The notes beneath the pieces were generated by a model, which saw nothing but the letters and a program-made list of their open reading frames with translations, was not told the DNA's origin and made no database searches. Of a DNA stretch of 64,000 bases, positions 24,672-33,865 are shown piece after piece (within the stretch, counting starts at the first letter, position 1; the number at the start of each line of letters is the position of its first letter). Location of the stretch: NCBI GenBank assembly GCA_016793805.1, contig JAEUIZ010000032.1, positions 1 through 64,000 of the forward strand, given 5' to 3'. This DNA comes from Phycisphaerae bacterium (GTDB lineage: Bacteria > Planctomycetota > Phycisphaerae > Phycisphaerales > UBA1924). A program made the position numbers and the translations under genes.

Positions 24672-25469
24672 TCAACCCCTGCCGCCGCGGCGAGGACGCG
24701 GGCGCTCGTCGTCCTGCTCGTCGCGCATCCGCCGACCGTCCTCCCGACGCTGGTGCTGCGGACGATCATCGTCCTGCATGCCGGGACGCTCGTCCCCGCG
24801 CGGCCCGAGGTCGTCCTTGATTCTCGGCGGCATCGGCCTGTGGCACTCCGGGCAGGCCTCCACGCTCTCGGGCGCACTGCCGCGGGCGCCGCGCTCCGGC
24901 CGGCGACCATCGATGGGAGGACCCGAGAAGGGCCGGCCCTGGAACTGGTGCGGGGGCATGTTGCCGCCGCGCGGGCCTGCCGCGCCGAGGTCGTTCCGCG
25001 GCCCCATTCCGCCGCGACGCCCCATCATGCCCGGCCCTCCCCGCGGACCCATCCCGCCGCGAGGCCCCATGATGCCAGGCCCACCACCGGGCGCCAATCC
25101 GCCGCGGGGACCCAGTTCGCCGGGAGGGCCGATGTGGTTCGGGCCGCCGCGGGGACCATCAAAGCCCGGAGGACCATCGAAGTTGCCGCGCGGGCTGGGC
25201 GCGCCAGGCGGCGGACCATTCCTCTCGCCGCGCGGGCCGGCGAACCCGCCCGGTGGCCCGTCAACTCGGCCGCGTGGACCGAAGCGATCGGCACCCGGTC
25301 CCTGTCGCTGCATGAGACGGCGCTGCATTCCCGGACGCTCGCCGGGCGGGCCGACGGGGCGTTGGAAGCGGTCGTCCTGCGGGGGTTGGGCGGGCGTCGG
25401 CAGGGCGCTCGCGCCCGAGGCCGCGGCCAAGGTGACCAGCAATCCCGCGATCATTCGATTCCTGACCAT
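24672..25469 (-). CDS. Exported Pro/Gly/Arg-rich low-complexity protein
   Basis: 265 residues from ATG 25469, preceded by GAGGAG. After a signal peptide (cleavage around ASA-L, residue 22) almost the whole chain is built of short Gly-Pro-Arg units (GPRGG, GPPGG, MGPRGG) without strict Gly-x-x periodicity, so it is not a true collagen helix. Near the C-terminus is a single CPECHRPMPP, a possible metal or redox pair, then a charged Asp/Arg tail. It is divergent from the ECF sigma gene and shares composition with the C-terminal half of the neighbouring anti-sigma-like protein. Function unknown. Confidence 0.72.
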   Translation of the reverse strand: MVRNRMIAGLLVTLAAASGASALPTPAQPPQDDRFQRPVGPPGERPGMQRRLMQRQGPGADRFGPRGRVDGPPGGFAGPRGERNGPPPGAPSPRGNFDGPPGFDGPRGGPNHIGPPGELGPRGGLAPGGGPGIMGPRGGMGPRGGPGMMGRRGGMGPRNDLGAAGPRGGNMPPHQFQGRPFSGPPIDGRRPERGARGSAPESVEACPECHRPMPPRIKDDLGPRGDERPGMQDDDRPQHQRREDGRRMRDEQDDERPRPRRGGRG

Positions 25470-25531
25470 TGGTGTTCTCCTCTCGGGGCGTGGCCCCGTC
25501 GTGTCGCCAGTAGTTGCGTGGATCGCGCGTG

Positions 25532-25594
25532 CGGGGGGACAGGTCCAGGCCGGCTTTCATCGCGTTTTTTCGCGGCGGTCCGCATGTCCCCCCG
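25532..25594. promoter_or_regulatory. Long inverted repeat between divergent sigma and PGR-protein genes
   Basis: Perfect 10-bp arms CGGGGGGACA (25532-25541) and TGTCCCCCCG (25585-25594) lie 43 bases apart in the 144-bp divergent region. Between them is a small CGCG-T6-CGCG hairpin (25560-25573). The position just upstream of the sigma start (25614) suggests an operator or paired binding sites for control of both directions. Confidence 0.4.
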
Positions 25595-25613
25595 GATCGG
25601 CACATCGACAAGA

Positions 25614-26177
25614 ATGGATATGGTGGACTCGACGCCCGCTCTCCGCCTGCAGCCCGCGACGCCCAGCGCCCACGAGGTGTTCGACATCCTCGCGCGGCAG
25701 AACGCCGACATGCTCACCACCTATCTCCGCGGGCTCGTCCATCGCCCGGAGGTCGTCGATGATCTCTTCCAGGAGACCATGATGGTCGCGTGGCGGCGCC
25801 TGGCGGACTACGACCGCTCGCTCCCCTTCGGGCCCTGGCTCCGCGGGATCGCGGGCCGGCTCGTGATGGAGCACCGCCGCAAGTCCGCCCGCGGGATGCT
25901 CAGTTGCGAGCCGGAGGTTCTCGAGGCGCTCGAGCAGGAGTTTCGCGCGTTCGAGCGCTCGCCCGCGGACACGTTCCGCGACCGGCTCGATCGGCTCGTC
26001 GGGTGCCTCGACCGCCTGCCCCCGATGATGCGCGAGGCGATCGACATGGCCTACGGGCGCGGGCTCTCGCTCAGCGCGCTGGCCGCTGCCGTCGAGTCCA
26101 CCGAGGAGGCGATCAAGAAGCGGGTGCAGCGGGCGAGGCAAATGCTCGGCAACTGCATCCAGGGGGACGGCGCATGA
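25614..26177 (+). CDS. ECF-type RNA polymerase sigma factor
   Basis: 187 residues from ATG 25614; an ATG at 25620 is equally possible. Region 2 is clear (LRGLVHRPEVVDDLFQETMMVAWRR, then PFGPWLRGIAGRLVMEHRRK), as is region 4 with its helix-turn-helix (LDRLPPMMREAIDMAYGRG, LSALAAAVESTEEAIKKRVQRAR). The sequence resembles the sigma group common in Rhodopirellula and Verrucomicrobia. ATGA overlap with the next gene, a membrane protein, shows the usual sigma/anti-sigma pairing. Its targets are unknown; the downstream peroxidase is the nearest candidate. Confidence 0.9.
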   Translation: MDMVDSTPALRLQPATPSAHEVFDILARQNADMLTTYLRGLVHRPEVVDDLFQETMMVAWRRLADYDRSLPFGPWLRGIAGRLVMEHRRKSARGMLSCEPEVLEALEQEFRAFERSPADTFRDRLDRLVGCLDRLPPMMREAIDMAYGRGLSLSALAAAVESTEEAIKKRVQRARQMLGNCIQGDGA

Positions 26178-27559
26178 GCGAGCCCACCGATCGGCACGAG
26201 TTCGATCCGTCGCTGCTCCCCGAGCCGACGGGCGACGCGGCGCACCGGGCCCGCGAGCAGTTTGTCCACGCGCTTCTGCGGGCGCAGCACGAGGCGCCCG
26301 CGGAACGCGAGGCCAGGCTGGCGCGGCTCGGGCGCGCGCTCCGCGCCGACGAGGCGAGGTCCCGGCCCGTCTGGATCGCCCGCCGCTGGCACGCGATGTC
26401 GGGCGTGGCGGCGGCCGCGGCGCTGGTGGCGCTGGTCATCCTCGGATTCCCGGCCCAGCAGTCCGCGATCGCCGTCGTGCAGGCGTCGATCCGGGCGCAG
26501 CAGTCCGCCGGCGACCGCCGCTACGAGGTGCGCGTGATCGCGCAGACGCCCTCGCGGGCGGGAGAGTCGGGCGACGCCGCCCCGGAGGAGCGGGCCGTTG
26601 CCACCGTCGACGCCCGCGATTCAGACCATCTGCTCCTCCAGGCGCGCACTCCCTGGGGCGATCGACTGGTCGTGGGCCGCAATCCCAAGGGCTCGTGGGC
26701 GATCAAGCCCGATGGCACGATCGACGAGTATCCACCGGCCCAGGCCTGGCCCCGCTGGGCCAACTTCGGGACCAGCACCATCCTCCTCTCGACGGTCGAG
26801 GACGTCCTCCAGGCGCTCGAGAAGTCGCACACACTGACCCGCGGCAAGGTCGAGTCGTACGACGGCGTCACGTGCGACCGCGTGACCGCTCGCCGCGAGC
26901 CCGGGCCATCGCCCCAGCCCGAGGTCATCGAACTGTGGATCGACCGCGGGAGCCGGCAGATCCGCCGCATGGAACTCGTCTGGCCCTCGATGCCAAGGCC
27001 GATGGGCGGCGAGTTTGGCGCGCGCGAGCCCGGGCTTCGCGGGCCCGAGGGCCAGGAGCCGCGCGGGCCGGACGGCTTCGCACCACGCGGGCCGCGCCCC
27101 GGCGGCTCTCCGGGCGGTCGGCCTCCGATCGACGGCTCCGAGCGCCCGCCGCGCCCGGCGCAGCCGATGATGGACCCGCCCCTCCGGGAACGCCCCGAGG
27201 CTCGGCCCGACGCGCCGGGCGACGAGCACTATCGGCCCCCGCCGCGAGAGGGCATGCGACCCGATCCACGCCGCCCGATGGAAGCCCCCGGCCCGGGCGG
27301 GGTTGGGCAGGAGATGCGTGGCTCCGGGATGGGCGGTCCCGGTCCGGGCATGGGCGGCCCTTCGAGAGGCGGTCGCCATCGCGGCCCACGCCCCGAGTTC
27401 CTGGGCGGTCCGCCGGACTTCGCGGGCGGGCGTCATCCGCCGCCACCGCGAAAGATGGTGTTTGTTCTTGTCCCCTCGTCGCCGTTTGCGGACAACTGGT
27501 TCGACGCCGCGACGCACGCGCAGAGCATTCCCGAGAGTGAGAGCGACCCGGAGCCGTGA
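26174..27559 (+). CDS. Anti-sigma-like membrane protein with Pro/Gly-rich tail
   Basis: 461 residues, overlapping the sigma gene by four bases. About 70 mostly cytosolic residues precede one transmembrane helix (residues 75-92, SGVAAAAALVALVILG). Next is a beta-rich exported domain, about residues 95-270, of the LolA/RseB type by appearance (RRYEVRVIAQ, DSDHLLLQARTPWGDRLVVG, VELWIDRGSRQIRRMEL). From about 275 to 440 the chain is Pro/Gly/Arg/Met-rich, as in the divergent neighbour 24672-25469. No classical zinc anti-sigma HxxxCxxC is seen. An anti-sigma or envelope-sensing role is inferred from gene order. Confidence 0.75.
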   Translation: MSEPTDRHEFDPSLLPEPTGDAAHRAREQFVHALLRAQHEAPAEREARLARLGRALRADEARSRPVWIARRWHAMSGVAAAAALVALVILGFPAQQSAIAVVQASIRAQQSAGDRRYEVRVIAQTPSRAGESGDAAPEERAVATVDARDSDHLLLQARTPWGDRLVVGRNPKGSWAIKPDGTIDEYPPAQAWPRWANFGTSTILLSTVEDVLQALEKSHTLTRGKVESYDGVTCDRVTARREPGPSPQPEVIELWIDRGSRQIRRMELVWPSMPRPMGGEFGAREPGLRGPEGQEPRGPDGFAPRGPRPGGSPGGRPPIDGSERPPRPAQPMMDPPLRERPEARPDAPGDEHYRPPPREGMRPDPRRPMEAPGPGGVGQEMRGSGMGGPGPGMGGPSRGGRHRGPRPEFLGGPPDFAGGRHPPPPRKMVFVLVPSSPFADNWFDAATHAQSIPESESDPEP

Positions 27560-27603
27560 CGCGCGTCGGGCGCCACCAACTTCAGCGGCAGGAGATTCCC
27601 GAG

Positions 27604-29454
27604 ATGGAGAGCACGAGCCCTCGCCCCGTCAGCAAGCACTCTCTGGCGACCCTCGCCGGGCTGCCGTTGGCCCTGGCGAGCCTTGCCGGCGCGCAGCCGC
27701 AACTCCCGCCGGTCCCGTTCCCGCCCGGCAACCAGTTCTCCGAGGCCAAGCGCGTGCTGGGCAAGGCGCTCTTCTTTGACGAGCAGTTCTCGGCAAGCAA
27801 CACCATGGCCTGCGCGACCTGCCACATCAACAGCCGCGCCGGCGCCGACCCTCGCGTCGCCCGCAACCCGGGGCCCGATGGCGTGCTCAACACCCCCGAC
27901 GACAAACTCGCCTCCCCGGGCGTGATCCGTTCCGACGCGGGCAACAACTACGTCCGGGACGCGATCTTTGCCGTCAATCCGCAGATCACCACACGCTCGG
28001 CGAACTCCCCGATCAACGCCGCGTTCTCGCCCCAACTCTTCTGGGACGGACGGGCTTCCGGGGTCTTCACCAACCCGATCAACGGCCAGGTCGTGCTCAA
28101 CGGAGGGGGCGCGCTGGAGTCGCAGGTCGTCGGGCCGCCCGTGAGTTCCGTCGAGATGGGCCACGACGGGATCAACTGGCCCGAGGTGACGGCGAAACTG
28201 GCGCAGGTGCGCCCGCTCGCGCTCGCGTCGAACATCCCGCCCGACGTCGCCGCGGTCCTGACGCCCGGCATCACGTACCCGCAACTCTTCCAGTCGGCCT
28301 TTGGCGACCCGGCCATCACGGCGGTTCGCGTCGCCTTCGCGATCGCCACCTACGAGCGCACGCTCATCGCCAACGACACCCCGTGGGACCGCACGCAGCA
28401 GGGCCTCCCCGGGGGCCTCACGCAGGCCCAACTCGCCGGGCAGCAGACCTTCGGCGCCAACTGCGGGGTCTGCCACACGCCGCCGCTGTTCACGAACAAC
28501 ACGTTCCGCAACATCGGGCTGCGTCCGATCGCCGAGGACAACGGGCGGCAGGGCGTGACGAACAATCCGGCCGACCGCGGGCGGTTCAAGGTCCCGACGG
28601 TGCGGAACGTGGGCCTGAAGGCGACGTTCATGCACAACGGGATGTTCTCGACGCTGACGCAGGTGGTGGACTTCTACCGCCGCGCCCCCGGCGCGCCCCA
28701 GCAGTTCCCCGACAACCTCGACCCGGCGATCCCGGCGATCGGGATCCCGGGGAATGCCGTGCCCAACCTCGTTGACTTCCTCTCCAACGGGCTGCGCGAC
28801 GCGCGCGTCGCCAACCAGACCTTCCCGTTCGATCGTCCCACGCTCTGGACCGAGCGGCCTGCCGATCGGCCGCTGGTCCTCCCCGGCACGGGCGTCGCCG
28901 GCTCGGGCGGGATCGTGCCCGTCATCATCGCCGACGGCCCGGGCCTCGTCGGCAACATGTTCTACCGCGTCGGAATCGATCGTGCGCTCGGCGGCGTCAT
29001 CGCCAGCCTCGGCGTCTCCACCGTGCCGCCCGTGGGTGGACGCATCACCCCCGATCGCATCATCGGATCGATCATCATCCCGGGGGGCGGCGCGGGCGCG
29101 GGCCCGGGCACCATCCATTGGGCCCTCGAGACCACGCAGGTCTCCCCGGGCCAGACGATCTTCCTCCAGTGGTTTGTGGACGATCCCGCCGCCGCGGGCG
29201 GGCAGGCCGCCTCGACGGTGGTGCAGGTGCCGATCTTCTGCGGGACGGGCGGGTGCCCGGCCCCGTGCGGGTACGCCAACTGCGACGGCTCAACGATCCC
29301 CCCGGTGCTGAACATCAACGACTTTGTCTGCTTCCAGACCAAGTTCGCCGCGGGAGACCCCTCGGCCAACTGCGATGGCTCGACGGCGCAGCCGATCCTG
29401 AACATCAACGACTTCAGTTGCTTCACGAACAAGTTCGCCGCGGGCTGCAACTGA
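27604..29454 (+). CDS. Dihaem cytochrome c peroxidase-like protein with GC-type dockerin
   Basis: 616 residues from ATG 27604. The signal peptide ends around AGA-Q (residue 31). Two c-type haem sites, CATCH at residues 70-74 and CGVCH at 287-291, with FWDGRAS, ALESQVVGP and FKVPTVRNVGLKATFMHNG, place it in the CcpA/MauG family. After the catalytic part (to about residue 410) a beta-rich domain leads to a two-repeat GC dockerin (ANCDGSTIPPVLNINDFVCF and a second) ending AAGCN. This fuses a periplasmic redox enzyme to a surface-anchoring module. It lies 44 bases after the anti-sigma gene and is probably in that operon. Confidence 0.93.
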   Translation: MESTSPRPVSKHSLATLAGLPLALASLAGAQPQLPPVPFPPGNQFSEAKRVLGKALFFDEQFSASNTMACATCHINSRAGADPRVARNPGPDGVLNTPDDKLASPGVIRSDAGNNYVRDAIFAVNPQITTRSANSPINAAFSPQLFWDGRASGVFTNPINGQVVLNGGGALESQVVGPPVSSVEMGHDGINWPEVTAKLAQVRPLALASNIPPDVAAVLTPGITYPQLFQSAFGDPAITAVRVAFAIATYERTLIANDTPWDRTQQGLPGGLTQAQLAGQQTFGANCGVCHTPPLFTNNTFRNIGLRPIAEDNGRQGVTNNPADRGRFKVPTVRNVGLKATFMHNGMFSTLTQVVDFYRRAPGAPQQFPDNLDPAIPAIGIPGNAVPNLVDFLSNGLRDARVANQTFPFDRPTLWTERPADRPLVLPGTGVAGSGGIVPVIIADGPGLVGNMFYRVGIDRALGGVIASLGVSTVPPVGGRITPDRIIGSIIIPGGGAGAGPGTIHWALETTQVSPGQTIFLQWFVDDPAAAGGQAASTVVQVPIFCGTGGCPAPCGYANCDGSTIPPVLNINDFVCFQTKFAAGDPSANCDGSTAQPILNINDFSCFTNKFAAGCN

Positions 29455-29466
29455 CCCCGCCGCCGC

Positions 29467-30540
<1,074 letters not shown>

Positions 30541-30752
30541 GGGTGGTCTCCGTTCGCCGACCGAAGCGTATCCGCCCATCGACCGTCCCGGACCCGCCCT
30601 CGAACCAATCCCGACGCCAATGGAACCGCACCCCGAGTTTCGACGTATAGTCGCGATCGGGCATTCGCCCTGATCTGGGAGTCCATCATGCTCCCGACTC
30701 TCGCTCGTGCGTCGAAACGGCGTCTGGGTTGGCAAGCCCAAGGAGGTTCACC

Positions 30753-31002
30753 ATGCGGTCATCGCGCGCATTCCTCGCGTTCGCTCTCCTCTCCGTCGTG
30801 TTCGGAGGGGGGGGCTGCTAACAAAGCCCTGGCGCAGGCGTGGTCGGAGTTGGGAGTCGCGCGTCGCGTCCACCCGGCCGCGATCTCACTCAGCGCCCGC
30901 GACGAGGAACGCGAGCAGAACGTCTCTGTCGGCGGAGGCACGGCGTCGTCCTCGGGCGACGGCTTCTTCATCATCAAGTACTTCGAGACGTTCATTCCAT
31001 AA
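30753..31002 (+). pseudogene. Small secreted protein interrupted by a G8 tract (frameshift)
   Basis: ATG 30753 follows a perfect AAGGAGG and opens a signal peptide (MRSSRAFLAFALLSVVF). The frame meets G8 at 30807-30814 and stops at 30819. With one G fewer the frame continues through ANKALAQA-W, an ideal signal-peptidase site, to TAA at 31002, giving a protein of about 82 residues ending FFIIKYFETFIP. The next gene starts 12 bases later with its own ribosome site. So this is a gene broken by a homopolymer: a phase-variable switch, a real mutation, or a sequencing error. An ATG at 30688 in the downstream frame gives a 104-residue product without signal. Confidence 0.65.
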
Positions 31003-31014
31003 CAAGGAGGGCTC

Positions 31015-32340
31015 ATGGTTCGTTGCATCATGCCGACGCTGGCTCTCTGCGCGCTCACGATGGCGGCCGAGGCGCAGGTCTGTCAGCCCTACTGGTCGTC
31101 GCTTGATGGACTTCAGGCGGTCACACAGGACCTCGAAGTCTTTGACGATGGCACGGGGCCGGCACTCTTCGTTGCTGGATACGTCGCGCTCCCGGGACAA
31201 ACGCCGTTCTACCACGACATCGTCAAGTGGCGTCCCCACAGGACCGAGGTCCTGGCTACCAGCATCTGCGGCTCTGCTGGCTGGCTCAGGACCGTCGACC
31301 TCGGCGCTGGCCCGATGCTCGTCGCCAGCGGAGACTTCTGTGACTATTCGATCCCCTCACTCACTTGGTACGCCCTCTGGACGGGAACAACATGGACGTA
31401 TCTGCCGCCGGGGCTGATGATCTTCGCGCCACCGCCGTACTTTATCGGGCTCACCTTCCCCGCTCTGCGGATGCAAACGTCGGCTGGTGCAATGCAGCAC
31501 GGGACTCTGCGATTCGCTCAGGAGAAAGACGCGCTCGTCATCTGGAACGGGGAGACGTGGAAGCGGGTGGACCCGATCGGCGCCAATCGGTGGATGGAGC
31601 ACTTCTGCCACTGGCGCCGCAACGGGCAGGACGTGCTCGTGGTGTGGGGTGAGTTTACGAGCGTCGCGGGAGTTCCGGCCAACAAACTGGCGATCTTCAA
31701 CGGCGCGACGTGGGAAGGGTTCGCCACCAGGCCCGCGCTCTACACCCGCTGCATGAAGGCCTTTGACGACGGCACGGGCGAGAAACTCTACATCGCCGGC
31801 GGCGGCACCAATAACGGCGGGAGCATGATCTGGCGCTGGGACGGGAGCACCTGGTCCGATCTGGGCAACCCGCTGCCGTCGTACCCGGGGACGATCACGC
31901 ACGTCGAGGCGATGGAGGTCTTCGACGACGGGCGCGGGCCGGCCCTCTTCGTGGCGGGCGTCTTCAACCAGGCGGGCGGCGTCCCGGCCCGCAACTTCGC
32001 CCGCTACGACGGCACGTCGTGGTCGGCGGTGGGCGTCGGCCTCGGGCACGGGTCTTCCTTTGGCTACAAACTCAAGGTCTTCGGCGACTCGCTCGTCATC
32101 GGGGGCGAGTTCCTGAACGTCGGCGGCGGGCAGTCCGAAGGCCTGGCGCGATGGGTCAGTTGCCGCGCGTGCTACCCCGACTGCGACGAGAACGGGAGGC
32201 TCGACATCGGGGACTTCACCTGCTTCCTGACCAGGCGCGCCGCACGCGACCCCTACGCCAACTGCACCGTCGATGCGACGATCGACGCGAGCGACTTCGT
32301 GTGCTTCATGAACAAGTACGCCGCGGGCTGCGGCCGATAG
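31015..32340 (+). CDS. Secreted propeller-repeat protein with divergent dockerin
   Basis: 441 residues; AAGGAGG precedes ATG 31015. The signal peptide ends AEA-Q near residue 21. Repeats such as VFDDGTGPALFVAG, AFDDGTGEKLYIAG and VFDDGRGPALFVAG, each followed by W-rich turns (RWDGSTWSDLG, RYDGTSWSAVG), form a propeller-like array. The C-terminal dockerin differs from the others in the window: its first loop, DCDENGRLDIGDFTCF, is a canonical EF-hand-like dockerin loop without the STxPP insertion, and the second is NCTVDATIDASDFVCF. It ends AAGCGR. Function is unknown; it follows the frameshifted small gene in a probable operon. Confidence 0.86.
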   Translation: MVRCIMPTLALCALTMAAEAQVCQPYWSSLDGLQAVTQDLEVFDDGTGPALFVAGYVALPGQTPFYHDIVKWRPHRTEVLATSICGSAGWLRTVDLGAGPMLVASGDFCDYSIPSLTWYALWTGTTWTYLPPGLMIFAPPPYFIGLTFPALRMQTSAGAMQHGTLRFAQEKDALVIWNGETWKRVDPIGANRWMEHFCHWRRNGQDVLVVWGEFTSVAGVPANKLAIFNGATWEGFATRPALYTRCMKAFDDGTGEKLYIAGGGTNNGGSMIWRWDGSTWSDLGNPLPSYPGTITHVEAMEVFDDGRGPALFVAGVFNQAGGVPARNFARYDGTSWSAVGVGLGHGSSFGYKLKVFGDSLVIGGEFLNVGGGQSEGLARWVSCRACYPDCDENGRLDIGDFTCFLTRRAARDPYANCTVDATIDASDFVCFMNKYAAGCGR

Positions 32341-32350
32341 GCATCCGCGC

Positions 32351-33832
32351 CTACTCGTCCAAGATCGCCTCGGCCTGGGCCCGCAGTTCGCGCCGCACGA
32401 TCTTGCCCGTCGGGTTTCGCGGGAGCGCCGCCACGACGCGCACGCGCCACGGGACCTTGTACCCCGCGAGCCGTTCGCGGCACCACGCGACCAGTGCCCG
32501 CTCGTCGGCGGTCTGCCCCTCGCGGAGTTCGACGAACGCGACGGGCAACTCCCCGCGGATGCGGTCCTTGACGCCGACTACGCCCGAGGCCGACACCGCC
32601 GGGTGCTGGTTCAGGACCTCCTCGATCTCGCGCGGGAAGACGTTCTCGCCCCCGACCTTCATCATCTCCTTGAGGCGTCCGGTGATGTAGAGGTGCCCGT
32701 CGGCGTCGTGCCGCCCGATGTCGCCGGTGCGGAAGTACCCGTCGGGGGTGAAGGCGGCGGCGTTCTCGGCCGGCCGGTTGAAGTAGCCCCGCATGATGTT
32801 CGGGCCCTTCATCACCACCTCCCCGTCGCGGCCGGGGACCAGGAACGCGCCCGTCTCCGGGTCGCGGATCCGCTGGTCGATCCTCGGCAGCGGCGGGCCC
32901 ACCGAGTGCGGGCGGTACTCCCACGGGCGGCACCAGTTCGTCACCGGCGAGGTCTCCGTCAGCCCGTACCCCTCGTTGATCCTGACCCCGAACCGCTCCC
33001 AGAACCCGCTCGCGATCGTCTCCGGCAGCGGCTCGCTCCCCGAGACCACGTACCGCAGCGACGCGAAGTCCTCGCGCCCGGCGTCCTTGACGTGCAGGAT
33101 CGCGTTGTACATCGACGGGATCGCCACGAACGCCGTCGGCTTGTGCTCGCGGATCAGCCGGACCATCCGGTGCGGGACGAACTTCGCCGCGTACACGGCC
33201 CGGCACCCGATCGTCAGCGGGAGCAGCGTCAGCACCGTCAGCCCGAAGGAGTGGAACTGCGGGAGCACGCCCAGGATCACTTCTTCCTTCGTGAATCCCA
33301 CCCACTGGACGCACTGCCGGACGTTCGCCGAGAGGTTCGCGTGCGTGAGCATCACGCCCTTGGGCTTCCCGCTGGTGCCGGAGGTGTAGAGCAGCACGGC
33401 CAGGTCGTCGTCCTGGGCCGAGGCGGGCCAGCGCGGCTCGGGGACGCCCTTGAACGAGAGCCGATCCATCTCGATGAGCGTCTCGACCCGCGGCCGGACC
33501 TTGAGGAACTCGAGCATGGGTCCGGCCGAGAGGATCGTGTCGGTCCCGCAGTCGTCGATGACGAACTGCAACTCCTCGGGCTTGAGGAGGAAGTTGAGCG
33601 GGACGACGGTCTTGCCGAGCATCCATCCCGCGAGGGCCGCGATCGGGAACGCGCCGCTCGTGGGGAGGAGCACGCCCACGGTGTCGGTTCGTGATCGCCG
33701 CTCGATCGCGCTGGCGACGTGCAGCGCCGCGACGAGGATCTCGATGCCGCGATACGTCCGCGTGTCATCCGTGATGAACGCCCGCCGCGGGTGGCGGGCC
33801 AGCGTGCGGAGGATGGGCCAGTGGACGCTCAC
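32351..33832 (-). CDS. AMP-dependent acyl-CoA synthetase/ligase
   Basis: 493 residues from a GTG start. ANL superfamily motifs are in order: P-loop LLYTSGTSGKPKGV, FHSFGLT, the A5 motif YGLTETSP, YFRTGD, GRLKEMMKVGGENVFP, and the C-terminal catalytic Lys in NPTGKIVRREL. It activates a carboxylic acid as acyl-adenylate, then usually transfers it to CoA. The substrate cannot be told; length and motifs suit medium- or long-chain fatty acids. It lies downstream of fumC on the same strand, 33 bases away, so may be co-transcribed. Confidence 0.92.
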   Translation of the reverse strand: MSVHWPILRTLARHPRRAFITDDTRTYRGIEILVAALHVASAIERRSRTDTVGVLLPTSGAFPIAALAGWMLGKTVVPLNFLLKPEELQFVIDDCGTDTILSAGPMLEFLKVRPRVETLIEMDRLSFKGVPEPRWPASAQDDDLAVLLYTSGTSGKPKGVMLTHANLSANVRQCVQWVGFTKEEVILGVLPQFHSFGLTVLTLLPLTIGCRAVYAAKFVPHRMVRLIREHKPTAFVAIPSMYNAILHVKDAGREDFASLRYVVSGSEPLPETIASGFWERFGVRINEGYGLTETSPVTNWCRPWEYRPHSVGPPLPRIDQRIRDPETGAFLVPGRDGEVVMKGPNIMRGYFNRPAENAAAFTPDGYFRTGDIGRHDADGHLYITGRLKEMMKVGGENVFPREIEEVLNQHPAVSASGVVGVKDRIRGELPVAFVELREGQTADERALVAWCRERLAGYKVPWRVRVVAALPRNPTGKIVRRELRAQAEAILDE

Positions 33833-33865
33833 GGCAGCGCAGTATGGCGGCGGCCCGCCGCCGGA

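Noticed and set aside
24210..25613. N-terminal extension of the sigma factor frame by 468 codons
   Set aside because: The extension is antisense to the PTPS and PGR genes, and ECF sigma factors start near region 2.
30688..31002. Intact 104-codon frame as the real form of the small secreted gene
   Set aside because: Its first 45 residues are Ser/Arg-rich without signal, while the out-of-frame ATG 30753 has a perfect ribosome site and signal peptide that joins the A-L-A-Q-A site with a one-base change.
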